Numbered from the stretch's first letter, positions 9,307-17,882 are shown. The stretch: 64,000 nt of DNA from Chloroflexota bacterium (GCA_016190665.1 JACPQD010000055.1:34790-98789), one strand, 5' to 3'. A program made the numbers and translations. The notes: generated by a model from the letters alone, not told the origin.

Positions 9307-10779
9307 CTAGACCGCGTCTTCGTCAGATTCCTGCCGTCTCTTACCCGCTGGCTCGGTCCTTCCGGGCCGGGGGAATATGTTCAGACCCAGCACTGGGATC
9401 TTCCTCAGGACGGAATCATAGATTTTGACAGCCCATTTCTGCTGCAACATATCGTTCATTGCCAGAACAGAAACAACGCTGACCACGTTGATCACTACGC
9501 CAACCACAAAAACGGGGGCAAGCGCATACCAGGGAACCTGTTGCGCCGCCCAAGTCAGCGCGCCTATGTCTGCAGCGAAGATCAAAACAACACAGGAAGT
9601 GGTAATAACCGTACGTTTGACGTCGAATCCGTGCTGACCATCTGATTTGCCCACGAGCTTGTTGTCCTTTCGATTGCGTCTCATGAACCAAGTTCGGAAC
9701 AGAGTTCCTGCCAGGGCGAACTCCTTGTCATTTTCAACAACTATGCCAGTGTACTTCAAGAATTCCAGGGCATCTTCGATATCTCCCAACTCGACTCGGC
9801 CTTTGAGGAACCCTGAAATCTCACATTTGGTTATCGGCCTCGGTGACCGCGCCAGGCTGGCGCAGACACAGCGATCTACACACTTGAATTTGTCCTTCCA
9901 CCATTGAAACACCTTGACTTCATTACCGAATTCTTTGCAGGCAATGCTGATAGCTTCAGGCGTGATGCGTGCCGGGCAGGGCTGCCATGCGTGCTGCAGC
10001 AGGTACTGAGTTACTAACGGATGTCCACCTGATTGTTTGTAGACACCTTCGACTATCTGTTGTTCGACCTCGCAGCCAAGGTAGGCGTTGATAAGGTCCG
10101 CGCATTCGCTCTCAGTAAGTACTTCCAGCATAGACCAGCGCGCTGCAGTTCCAAGCCGCGAACCGATCCCTCGCTCCTCGGTCATTGCGTAGTTGTGCAA
10201 TTCCCTTGAACCCGCCAGGACCAACGCTACCGAGCTCTTGAGGCTTGAGTCGTTAATAAGGTTGGCGAGGTTGCTGACCACGTCCGAAGTCCAACCGTGT
10301 CCAAGCAATCGCTCCGCATTGTCAATCAATACAACAAAACGCGGTGAGCCAATCCTCTCACTGCACTGACGCCATACCGACAGAATAGTCTCGCAAAACA
10401 CGCTGTAGGGATCTCCACCTATCTTCTGGAAGGAGACGTCTAGGCCCTTGAATTCTCGCAAGCTTGAGACTATCTGAGCGACTATCCCTTCGTAAAATGC
10501 GGAGAGACACAAGGATGTTAGACTGTTTAGGTCAACAAGTGCAGGAATTCCGATGTCTGCCCCGCATGCACGGTTTTCTAAAATGCGTCCTCGAATCTGA
10601 TAGAGGAGAGAGGTCTTCCCTATCTTGCGTCCCCCTATCAAGATCGTTGAAATGGGATGAGCGCCCCCGATTCGTTTGTCAACGATCTCGATTAGCTGGT
10701 CCCTACGCCCAACGAACTTCGCAGCTTCTTCCACAGGTGCTTCGGCGTTAAACGGGTTGAAAGAAGTTGGCACGGCCAT
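9307..10779 (-). CDS. STAND/Orc-like P-loop ATPase with C-terminal transmembrane pair
   Basis: A 490-residue protein, second gene of a two-gene operon (start 3 bp after the stop of the 1454-residue gene). The N-terminal FVGRRDQL box, Walker A IGGRKIGKTSLL (about 48-59) and Walker B RFVVLIDNAE (about 147-156) define an AAA/STAND-type NTPase, followed by a GGHPLVTQYLL segment and a winged-helix-like region (about 260-370). Two hydrophobic helices follow (about 388-410 and 417-440), then a basic tail. The ATPase part is paralogous to the last domain of the upstream protein (GRKIGKTSLL versus LRKIGKTSLL). I do not recognise a named system. Inference: a membrane-linked partner, possibly an effector that perturbs the membrane when the upstream sensor fires. 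Confidence 0.8.
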   Translation of the reverse strand: MAVPTSFNPFNAEAPVEEAAKFVGRRDQLIEIVDKRIGGAHPISTILIGGRKIGKTSLLYQIRGRILENRACGADIGIPALVDLNSLTSLCLSAFYEGIVAQIVSSLREFKGLDVSFQKIGGDPYSVFCETILSVWRQCSERIGSPRFVVLIDNAERLLGHGWTSDVVSNLANLINDSSLKSSVALVLAGSRELHNYAMTEERGIGSRLGTAARWSMLEVLTESECADLINAYLGCEVEQQIVEGVYKQSGGHPLVTQYLLQHAWQPCPARITPEAISIACKEFGNEVKVFQWWKDKFKCVDRCVCASLARSPRPITKCEISGFLKGRVELGDIEDALEFLKYTGIVVENDKEFALAGTLFRTWFMRRNRKDNKLVGKSDGQHGFDVKRTVITTSCVVLIFAADIGALTWAAQQVPWYALAPVFVVGVVINVVSVVSVLAMNDMLQQKWAVKIYDSVLRKIPVLGLNIFPRPGRTEPAGKRRQESDEDAV

Positions 10780-10782
10780 TCT

Positions 10783-13700
10783 TCACACCCCTTTACGTTT
10801 CTGAAGCCAGCGTCTAACTACACCGATGGCGATCTCCCACCCCCCTTTTTCGGTGGGGCGAATAACGCCCAGCTTAGACAAGCGATGCAGGGCACAGACT
10901 TCCCCTGGTGAATCTAGCGAAGCAGAGCCCCCCAGCGTGGAATTCAACGCTATTCGCTCGAAATCGGAGAGATTTCCCCACCATCCGCGTAAGTACTCGC
11001 CCAGTCTGTCTAGCGTAGCGTCGATAGCCCCATTGACGTCTTGGACGCTCACCGGCCCGGCTACGCCGTCCTTAGTAACAAGCGCACACAGTTGCCTGGC
11101 GATATAGGGATGGCCTGCGGTTTCCTCAAATATCCTCTCCAGACTCCCGGATGAATAGCCAATTCCCATCAACTTGCCTATCTTTACGATCATATTTGAG
11201 CATTCGTCAAGAGAAAGGCAAGACAGGTATCTTTCGTCGTAAAGCTCCAGCATGGTGTTCAACCTTGGGGCTCCAATAAATTCCTCTCGAATTGTCGGCC
11301 TCTCAGCTGCGACGACAGATACCAGACAGCGTTCAATCTGGGAAAGGTCTCGGATAGGAGCAAAGAATTCGTCGTATTTCTCGTAGGCTTCGAGACCGCT
11401 TTCAGGGTGCGGGACAAGTCGCTCTGCTTCGTCCAATATCAGAACAAAAAGAGGGGAACGTAGTTCTTTTTGCGCAACCTTCCACAGGGCGAGGATATCA
11501 TGCCTGAACATGCTTCCCGGATCTTGGCCCGCACAGTCGGTCAACAGCTTACAGTTCGGTGCGGAACTGACCCCCAACGCCTCGGCGGAGTACTTGATCT
11601 GCCGAACGATATCAGTGAAAAGCCCTGCAGGGCTTATCCGCGGCTTCTGTAGACCAAGATAGGCAGTTGGCACCGCCTCCCTGTGGAGTCTTCGCTTGAG
11701 GTGAAGGAGCAGCGAGGTTTTGCCGATCTTGCGCAAACCAAATATGCCTGTATGTTGGCACAACTTCAGCCTGTTCATGATCTCGTCAGCTTCTCGGTGC
11801 CTGCCGAAGAACCTGGTGGGATCAAGAATGGCGGTGCTTTCGTCATAAAAATTGACGTGGCGGCCCAAATATTGTTGTTCTACAGCTCTAAGGCGCTGGA
11901 AGCAATCTACGCTCTCCGACAGAAGCGCGTCACAGATCGCGCTGGTTTTGAGAGGCACGATCGTCAGTCCGGGCCCCATCTTGTACGCACCCAGTTGCCA
12001 AAATGCATCATCCGATAACTCACCGTCATACACGGCGTACGCGACTTCCTTTGACGCGGCGGAATCATCTATGCGTTTTTCCAGGTATCTCAGGTGATCA
12101 CCATTCAAATCCCCTGCGAAGAACCCAACTAGAATGTCTCCATACCCGGAATGGGTAACCCATTTAGATGTTCTCACAAGGATTTCGCCCAAGTCTGGAG
12201 CAACCCGGGTGGTTTGAAAATCGGCGCGGCCGAAGAAGGTGAGAAGTTGCGTGAGTATTGGCCCGAGAGTCGGAGTTGAAGGTGCCGACACCGCCACGCG
12301 AAAACCAACCGTGTTCGAGCGCGACCCGGGCTCGAAAGCGCCGCGATAGGCACTGAGGCTGTAGTCATAACCTACATCCCATGCCCCGCCACGCAGTGAA
12401 CGAGGTGCCGTAGCGGCATCATCCTCACGTCCGTCGTCCCCGCGATAGGGATAGGCTCGGCGCACAGAATTGCACATTTCCCACACGTTGCCACCCATGT
12501 CCAGACAACCATAAGGGCTAGCGCCTCCCGGGAATGCGCCTACTCCACTGGCGCTGAAGACTCCCGCATCGGTGCAGTTGGCCTTTTGGGGATCCTGCGT
12601 CTCGCCCCAGGGAAAAATGCGACCGTCTGTTCCCCGCGCCGCCTTTTCCCATTCCGCCTCGCTGGGCAGCGTGATACACCAGTTGCCCGCCCTCAACAGC
12701 CCGCCCAGCGGCTCCGGCGTGTCGCTCCAGTCTTTCAACTTTTCCGTTAGCCATTTGCAGTAGGCCCCTGCCTCGTAAAACGTTATATTCGTAATGGGGT
12801 GGTTCGGCAACCCCTGGAGACTAGTGGGGTCTGTCAGGCTGAATCCCGTGCTCTCAACGAAGCTTTGGAATTGGGCCACTGTCACAGGGTACCTGGCGAT
12901 ATAGTATCCGGGCAATGCCACCATATGTCGGGGTTGCTCATTCTCGTACGCAGTTGTGCCCTTCGCGCTGCCCATGATGAACGGCCCGGCGGGTATTTGC
13001 ACGAAACCTAGGAGCGGTTCATCAGGCAAGTGCCATCGGTCCGGGTTGAAGCGAGGATCGCCCAACCGCGCCAATGTGTTGCCCGCCGCAGCTCGCTCCA
13101 CGGGCGATAGCGCCCCAGCGCGCAACAGGCCCGCAAGCCGAAGTCGCACGCGGTCCAGTAGGTCGCGTCCCAGAGCGCTGTCCCCGACGCGGTTCGTCCC
13201 TATCTCCAAGAGTGCGTCGCCCGCGAGCCAGGCCCGGCGCCAGGCCAGCTCACTGTCATCTGTTTTACTGGGACACAGCTCGGCTACGAGAAGCAGCGGT
13301 TTCCCCACATCCCCGTGCAGGTAAACCAGCCGTCCAACCGCCAGGAGTATGACCTGGCGCCAGAAGGCGCCCTGCGCAACCAGGCCGCTTGCCTGCGTGG
13401 CGAAGTGCGCTTGCGCCGCCAGGTGCGCCCCAGCAAGATACTCCTGAAAGATGCGGTGCAGAAACGTGTACACCTCTGGCGAGCGCTCCATTAGCAGCCC
13501 GGCCCGGAGCTGAGTTACTTCAGTTACGTTTCGCGCCCAGACCAAGCTCTCTTGCGGATGCAACTTGGCAAGGGCCTTGTGCAGGCGCGCCTGAGCGATG
13601 TCGGCCAGCGTCCCACAGCCCTCCTGGTGTGCCTCAAAAGCAAGCCGCCCTAGGACGCGCTTCACGTCGACATCGGTCCGCCCCGCCTCAAAAAGAAGCT

Positions 13701-15147
13701 GGCGCAGACGGGGCATCTCATCAGCGACGCTGAGTTTCCTTTGCTCCCAGCGCCACAGAAGAAGGTCGACCGTGTCCTCGTACAGCAGCGCCCGGGCGAC
13801 CGGCAAGTGTCCCTTGTGAGTATGGACCAAGGCCATGACCGTCAGCAGGAGCGGGTTGGAGGCGAGCTCGGCCAGGTCCGGGCGCGCAACCGCCTCCTGG
13901 AGGCAAACGGACATCTTACTCGCCGCTTCCTTCCCCAGTGTGACGGCGAGCTCCGTGGACCAGGCGCTAATGAACTTGTGGACCTTCTCGCCGTCGAACG
14001 GCGCCAGCTCGAAGGCCACATCCTTCAGTCGCCAGGCCGGGTCCTGGTAGGACAACGTGCGGCAGGTCACCACCATGCGGCTGCGATCGTAGCGTTGCGC
14101 GAAGGCCGCCACTGCGTCCCGCACCAGAGTTCGCTGGTCCATGGTTGGGATTTCGTCCAGGCCATCCAACAGTACGATAGCTTGGCCGCCCTCCAGTCTG
14201 GCGTGCACTGGTCCAGCGGCCAGTTCCAGGTTCTGCTCTTTCAGGCGCGCAACGATGAAATTCCACAAGAGGCTAGGCGTCGCCTTTTGTTCCTTATCGC
14301 CCAGGCTGCGGGCGAAATCCCGCAGCATGACCATAACAGGTATGAGATCAGGCTCGGGCCACCCGGGAAGACGCTTCAGCCAGCCTGCCGTCGGCTCCAG
14401 GCCATGCAGCGCCAGGCAGAGCCCCAGGTGCTCGAGGAAGGTGGATTTCCCGGAGCCAGGGTCGCCCAGGATGACCAAGCGGCGATTCAATATGGTCGCA
14501 GCGAGAGCCGGAAGGGGCTGCATATACTCAGTCGAGCTGACAGCACTGGTTGTGTCCAGATTGATGTAGACCTGGTTTAGGTCGATGGGCTTCTGTTCGG
14601 CCTTGGGATCGCTCGCCCCTACCTCCATACCGAGCAAGGGCAATTGTCGGAGGCGCGTCACGTACATACGACGATAGATACTTAGCGCTTCTTCTGGGCC
14701 TGCGGGAGGCAGGCCCACGAACACGCCGGTCATGCAGTGCTTCGCGATAGCTTTCAGCACTTCCGAAACCGGCGTGGGCACAGGTAGATCGAGGGGTGCA
14801 TGAACAGACCTACACCAGTCAGGCAGTTCACATCGTTCTACCAAGAATGGAATAATGAAGTCTTTCCCAGGCGGTTGACTTTTGAGAGATTCGAGGGCCC
14901 AGTGGACCTCGCGTTGGCGAAAGCCGATCCGGTCGAACCCACGCCGCAGGAGCGGCACAAAGGCATCGGATTCACGGACGGCTTTCTTGATCTCTTCCTC
15001 ATAGACGTCGCCCATTAACAGCTTATCTTTGTCCAGCCACACGTCCACTCCCGCAGATGCCAAGTCAGCGGCCAGCTTCCTGGCGAGCGCGCTGTCTTCC
15101 TTGGCGTAGCAGATAAAGACTTGCGGCCTTCTCGGCGGTTCACTCAT
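10783..15147 (-). CDS. TIR-NACHT-FGE-sulfatase-ATPase multidomain protein
   Basis: A 1454-residue protein with four recognisable modules. TIR domain, about 9-115 (FICYAKEDSALARKL start; conserved glutamate E80 in the RQREVHWAL helix, the position used for NAD cleavage in enzymatic TIRs). NACHT NTPase, about 220-400 (Walker A GDPGSGKST 228-236, Walker B VLLDGLDEIP 325-334, TCRTLSY sensor), followed by helices to about 700. FGE-sulfatase/C-type-lectin-like domain, about 712-953 (FIMGSAKG, YPVTVAQF, LPSEAEWEKAARG, GGNVWEMC, RSLRGGAWD, VGFRVA). A linker domain of unknown type, about 955-1105. A second STAND/Orc-like ATPase, about 1110-1450 (GLRKIGKTSLL, LFVLILDEAERL, winged helix). It heads a two-gene operon with the ATPase-TM protein. 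Known bacterial NACHT and TIR proteins often act in antiphage immunity; that role here is inferred. Confidence 0.88.
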   Translation of the reverse strand: MSEPPRRPQVFICYAKEDSALARKLAADLASAGVDVWLDKDKLLMGDVYEEEIKKAVRESDAFVPLLRRGFDRIGFRQREVHWALESLKSQPPGKDFIIPFLVERCELPDWCRSVHAPLDLPVPTPVSEVLKAIAKHCMTGVFVGLPPAGPEEALSIYRRMYVTRLRQLPLLGMEVGASDPKAEQKPIDLNQVYINLDTTSAVSSTEYMQPLPALAATILNRRLVILGDPGSGKSTFLEHLGLCLALHGLEPTAGWLKRLPGWPEPDLIPVMVMLRDFARSLGDKEQKATPSLLWNFIVARLKEQNLELAAGPVHARLEGGQAIVLLDGLDEIPTMDQRTLVRDAVAAFAQRYDRSRMVVTCRTLSYQDPAWRLKDVAFELAPFDGEKVHKFISAWSTELAVTLGKEAASKMSVCLQEAVARPDLAELASNPLLLTVMALVHTHKGHLPVARALLYEDTVDLLLWRWEQRKLSVADEMPRLRQLLFEAGRTDVDVKRVLGRLAFEAHQEGCGTLADIAQARLHKALAKLHPQESLVWARNVTEVTQLRAGLLMERSPEVYTFLHRIFQEYLAGAHLAAQAHFATQASGLVAQGAFWRQVILLAVGRLVYLHGDVGKPLLLVAELCPSKTDDSELAWRRAWLAGDALLEIGTNRVGDSALGRDLLDRVRLRLAGLLRAGALSPVERAAAGNTLARLGDPRFNPDRWHLPDEPLLGFVQIPAGPFIMGSAKGTTAYENEQPRHMVALPGYYIARYPVTVAQFQSFVESTGFSLTDPTSLQGLPNHPITNITFYEAGAYCKWLTEKLKDWSDTPEPLGGLLRAGNWCITLPSEAEWEKAARGTDGRIFPWGETQDPQKANCTDAGVFSASGVGAFPGGASPYGCLDMGGNVWEMCNSVRRAYPYRGDDGREDDAATAPRSLRGGAWDVGYDYSLSAYRGAFEPGSRSNTVGFRVAVSAPSTPTLGPILTQLLTFFGRADFQTTRVAPDLGEILVRTSKWVTHSGYGDILVGFFAGDLNGDHLRYLEKRIDDSAASKEVAYAVYDGELSDDAFWQLGAYKMGPGLTIVPLKTSAICDALLSESVDCFQRLRAVEQQYLGRHVNFYDESTAILDPTRFFGRHREADEIMNRLKLCQHTGIFGLRKIGKTSLLLHLKRRLHREAVPTAYLGLQKPRISPAGLFTDIVRQIKYSAEALGVSSAPNCKLLTDCAGQDPGSMFRHDILALWKVAQKELRSPLFVLILDEAERLVPHPESGLEAYEKYDEFFAPIRDLSQIERCLVSVVAAERPTIREEFIGAPRLNTMLELYDERYLSCLSLDECSNMIVKIGKLMGIGYSSGSLERIFEETAGHPYIARQLCALVTKDGVAGPVSVQDVNGAIDATLDRLGEYLRGWWGNLSDFERIALNSTLGGSASLDSPGEVCALHRLSKLGVIRPTEKGGWEIAIGVVRRWLQKRKGV

Positions 15148-15184
15148 CGACGTGTCTATCGTTCCTTGCTAGCGATCTTCTCGA

Positions 15185-15418
15185 TCATACGACCACGAAC
15201 GGCACCTCTTTGCTGACCATGTTCCCTCCGAGACTCGCCGTCACCACGATCCCCCAGGTTCCTGCGGCCGCTCGCGCCCCACCATCCAGGTCCAGGACAC
15301 GTTGCCATCGGCGTCCGCCGTCTTCGGCTCCAACCCCTGCGCCGTGCTCGGCCTCGACTTGTAGTGCACCGCGATCGTGCGCTTGGCACAAGGGAGACGC
15401 GGGAGTCCATTCACAAGC
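15185..15418 (-). pseudogene. Frameshifted C-terminal fragment of an exported Ig-like domain protein
   Basis: Two minus-strand frames together read as one beta-sandwich tail: TIAVHYKSRPSTAQGL, then KTADADGNVSWTWMVG in one frame, and after a shift at a GGGG run, AAAGTWGIVVTASLGG and VSKEVPFVVV in the other, ending at TGA 15185-15187. The pattern (YKS.PS.A.GL, DG.VSWTW.VG, GTW.I.VTAS.GG) is that of C-terminal Ig-like modules of secreted proteins. There is no start or upstream body, so this is a decayed remnant. Confidence 0.5.
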
Positions 15419-15485
15419 GCCTCTTATTTGCCTCCCGCTTTGTCACGCAAATCATAGACCCAACCGTCTTTCCCGTCAAGACCCT

Positions 15486-15852
15486 CTTCCGGAATGATGA
15501 ATGATGAGTGATGAATTCGCCGGCCCCCGTCCCCTGACCCCAACCCGCTGACCGCTGATGGGCTCGAACTCACACACTTCATCGACACGCTTGCGTCCAT
15601 GCTTATTAACATGGATGTACAGGATAGACAGGATAATCTCTTCATTCTAATCCTGTTCATCCTGTTTATCGATGTTCCTAAAGCGGGGCACGCCTACTCC
15701 CTCATCCGTGCCGAGTACAGTCGTATTGGCAGGCGCCGTCGAAAATCAAGAAAGTCCTTGTCGGATCTGAATATGTCCAAGTCACGCGTGTGCGCCACTG
15801 AGCAAATCAGGAAGTCGGTGTTCGACCCCTGGATGCCGTTTCGGCGACAGAT
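15486..15852. repeat. Segmental duplication, copy A (partner 16926-17300)
   Basis: About 367 bp that align nearly end to end with 16926-17300, with scattered substitutions and small indels (roughly nine of ten bases identical by eye). The segment contains, in order, a GATGAATGATGA-type repeat, a CCCCTGACCCC/GCTGACCGCTGATG repeat, an ACATGGATGTACAGGATAGA palindrome and the 3' end of a vapC toxin gene. The duplication ends sharply inside the vapC homology. Confidence 0.8.
15694..15852 (-). pseudogene. 3' fragment of a vapC PIN-toxin gene
   Basis: The minus strand encodes the last ~52 residues of a PIN toxin almost identical to the intact VapC at 17142-17555 (FLICSVAHTRDLDIF, SDKDFLDFRRRLPIRLYSAR, stop TAG 15694-15696). 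The 5' two thirds, including the first catalytic aspartate, are absent. It came with the segmental duplication and cannot be functional alone. Confidence 0.75.
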
Positions 15853-15981
15853 GGTCATGATTCCTCCTCTGCGGTCGAATGGTGGACAAGTTCGTCATCT
15901 CCACGAGAGGCCAGGATAGCGGCCCACAGGGCGCCAGCGTCCCGAACGCTCCTGCGACCGGAAACCCCGCCGCAAACCCAT

Positions 15982-16548
15982 CTATTGCGTGTCTGCCTCT
16001 TTCAGCAGCCTCTCCCAGAGCGAGACGAGCCGGAGCTTCCCAATCCATTCTCGCAGATAGTCAAGGTCGAGCTTGCCAGCCTGCGATTCGTAGATACGCA
16101 AGGCGTCCGCGAACTGTTTCTCGCTGCCGCCGGTCTGATTCGCCCACCACAGTTTCGCCAGGATAGCGTCTTCAGGCGTCGGCACGTTGAGCCGGATGCC
16201 CATGAATTCCTGCTGGTACTTCCGCGCGAAGCGTGACTTGTCGAAGGGCTCGTCGGTGAGCACCCAGAAGTCTACTTTGTCCCCGGTCTGCGTGTCCAGG
16301 AGGTTGAACATGCTCTTGGTCGCGGTAGCATCCCTGATGGCTTCGGGGTCCAAGTAGTAGCGCGGCGGGGGAAAGGTCTTCAGAAGTTCGCCGGCTGCCG
16401 CCACATCTATGGCGACCAGGAGGTCCACGTCGTGGGTAGAGCGTGGTTCGCCGTGGAGACTCGAGGCGACGGAGCCGGTGACCATGTAGTCGATGCCGGC
16501 CCTATCGAGGGCGGCAACGACGCCCCTCAGTAGTTCCTGTTGTGACAT
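15982..16548 (-). CDS. Nucleotidyltransferase-fold protein (DUF6036/AbiEii-like)
   Basis: A 188-residue protein with the nucleotidyltransferase signature VTGSVASSLHGEPRSTHDVDLLV: GSxAxxxHG followed by the DxD metal-binding pair in HDVDLL (about residues 24-46). The remainder is helical, with KVDFWVL in the third strand and PTPEDAILAKL typical of this group. Such proteins occur as toxins or antitoxins in AbiE/MenT-like and HEPN/MNT-type modules, or as free-standing nucleotidyltransferases. The start at 16548 lies 22 bp inside the end of the small gene upstream, so both are translated from one message. Function as part of a two-gene toxin-antitoxin-like pair is inferred, not shown. Confidence 0.75.
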   Translation of the reverse strand: MSQQELLRGVVAALDRAGIDYMVTGSVASSLHGEPRSTHDVDLLVAIDVAAAGELLKTFPPPRYYLDPEAIRDATATKSMFNLLDTQTGDKVDFWVLTDEPFDKSRFARKYQQEFMGIRLNVPTPEDAILAKLWWANQTGGSEKQFADALRIYESQAGKLDLDYLREWIGKLRLVSLWERLLKEADTQ

Positions 16549-16760
16549 TTCGCCAGCCCCTCAAGGTAGACCTTCTTGATCTCGGCCTCGGACTTCTCGG
16601 GGAAGCGATGGCGGAGGCCGTGGAGGAAGAGCTGCCGCGAGAACTCCGTGAGCTCGAAGGCTTTGAGGAGCCTTTGCTCCGGGGTCATCTTGCGCAGGAC
16701 GGCGAGATAGAGTTGGTGGTTGGGGCGGGGCTTCGCCTTGAACTGCTGTTCACTTGACAT
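16527..16760 (-). CDS. Small helical protein paired with nucleotidyltransferase
   Basis: A 77-residue, highly charged protein (SSEQQFKAKPRPNHQLYL, MTPEQRLLKAFELTEFSRQL, RHRFPEKSEAEIKKVYLEGL, ending CHNRNY). It looks helical throughout, without membrane segments. ATG 16760 was chosen because a purine-rich GGGGGGTGG precedes it; the longer ORF from 16901 would add a low-complexity, unconserved N-terminus. It overlaps the following nucleotidyltransferase gene by 22 bp, which indicates translational coupling. I do not know its function; by position it may be the partner (antitoxin or adaptor) of that enzyme. Confidence 0.65.
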   Translation of the reverse strand: MSSEQQFKAKPRPNHQLYLAVLRKMTPEQRLLKAFELTEFSRQLFLHGLRHRFPEKSEAEIKKVYLEGLAKCHNRNY

Positions 16761-16925
16761 CGCGCCACCCCCCCCTGACATTGCCGTTCCTGACTCCCTT
16801 GCCGCGCCTGCCAACTGCTTTCCCAAGCAAGTCATCGTCCGCGCGCCGGCCGGCGGGCGTTTCGGCGCCCACTCCGGTCGTTCGTCCTGAATCTTACACA
16901 ATCATACGTGCAATATCAAGCCCCG

Positions 16926-17300
16926 CTTCCGAAATGATGAATGCTGAATGATGAATGATGAATTCCCCGGCTCCCATCCCCTGACCCCAGCCCGCTGACC
17001 GCTGATGGGCTCGAACTCACATACTCTATCGACACGCTTCCGTCCACGCTTATTAACATGGATGTACAGGATAGACAGGATAATCTTTTCATTCTAAATC
17101 CTGTTCATCCTGTTTATCCATGTTCCTAAATCGGGGCACGCCTACTCCCTCATCCGTGCCGAGTACAGTCGTATTGGCAGGTGCCGTCGAAAATCAAGGA
17201 AGTCCTTGTCAGAAGTGAATATGTCCAGGTCACGATTGTGCGCCACTGAACAAATGAGAAAGTCGGTGTTCGACCCCTGGATTCCGTTTCGGCGGCAGAT
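16926..17300. repeat. Segmental duplication, copy B (partner 15486-15852)
   Basis: Copy B contains the 3' end of the intact vapC gene and the same ordered set of intergenic repeats as copy A. The 1.07 kb between the copies holds the nucleotidyltransferase pair, so that pair is flanked by direct repeats of about 370 bp. Confidence 0.8.
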
Positions 17301-17555
17301 ATTGAAGAATCTTGCCGCCTTCTCAAAATCGGCGGTATCCAACAACAGATCAGGAAATGCGGAAAGGTATGATCTCAGCTTTTCGAATTGACTTTCCGAT
17401 TTGACTCCGGACAGCAACTCCTGCCGGACCGGGCCGATCATCCGCACCCTCAACTCCCCGATCAACTCGGCCAAGTCTGCGATCGCGAAATGGTCCGCGG
17501 GGGCGCCTCTTCGCAATGCGAGCGACCAGACGGACGTATCTACCAATACGTTCAT
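17142..17555 (-). CDS. vapC: VapC-type PIN-domain ribonuclease toxin
   Basis: A 137-residue PIN-domain protein. It begins MNVLVDTSVWSLAL, with the first catalytic aspartate D6, has an internal acidic RQELLSG segment, a conserved GSNTDFLICSVAH region with the third acidic residue, and TSDKDFLDF near the end. VapC toxins cut tRNA or rRNA when freed from their antitoxin. The start overlaps the stop of the upstream vapB gene by 4 bp, the usual arrangement. The 3' 160 bp of the gene are duplicated at 15694-15852. Confidence 0.9.
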   Translation of the reverse strand: MNVLVDTSVWSLALRRGAPADHFAIADLAELIGELRVRMIGPVRQELLSGVKSESQFEKLRSYLSAFPDLLLDTADFEKAARFFNICRRNGIQGSNTDFLICSVAHNRDLDIFTSDKDFLDFRRHLPIRLYSARMRE

Positions 17556-17752
17556 CGCTTCCGCCGCTGTTCCTTATAATCGTAAGACTCATCGTAGTCT
17601 ATGGACCCAAACAGTTCGGTTATCTCGGTCTGGCGTCTTCTTCGGATATACTCCTCAAGAGCTTCCGTGACGGCGGCCTTCTTTGTTCGGTGCTTGCCCA
17701 CAGCTTTCGCCTGCTCCACCAGGGCATCGTCAATAGCCAGGTTGGTAGACAT
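17552..17752 (-). CDS. vapB: VapB-type antitoxin
   Basis: A 66-residue antitoxin of the VapB family. Its N-terminal half (TNLAIDDALVEQAKAVGKHRTKKAAVTEALEEYI) is the typical ribbon-helix-helix DNA-binding segment with the KxxAVxEAL pattern, and the acidic C-terminal part (ELFGSIDYDESYDY) would wrap the toxin and block its active site. The gene lies directly upstream of vapC with a 4-bp overlap, so the pair is coexpressed and probably represses its own promoter, which would lie in 17753-17850. Confidence 0.9.
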   Translation of the reverse strand: MSTNLAIDDALVEQAKAVGKHRTKKAAVTEALEEYIRRRRQTEITELFGSIDYDESYDYKEQRRKR

Positions 17753-17852
17753 CGCATTCCCCTCCCCAATCGCTCTGCTTCAAATTCTACACAACCTGAT
17801 GTGTGGCGTCAAGTGTGGCACCCTTCGAGGTACAGTCGGTCCTATGAGCAAG

Positions 17853-17882
17853 AGCAGGGGGAGCCGAAAGGCTCCCCCTGCT
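17853..17882 (-). terminator. Strong GC hairpin between doxX and vapB
   Basis: A 13-bp perfect stem (17853-17865 with 17870-17882) closed by a GAAA tetraloop, arm GCAGGGGGAGCC. It sits downstream of the doxX-type gene and upstream of vapB on the minus strand. No clear T-run follows, so termination efficiency is uncertain, but no other structure separates the two units. Confidence 0.5.

Noticed and set aside
9307..15147. Calling the operon a known named defence system
   Set aside because: I could not match the full domain order to a named system from sequence alone; only the single domains are certain.
16761..16901. Longer N-terminus for the small protein before the nucleotidyltransferase gene
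   Set aside because: The added part is low-complexity and unconserved-looking; ATG 16760 has a purine-rich site.
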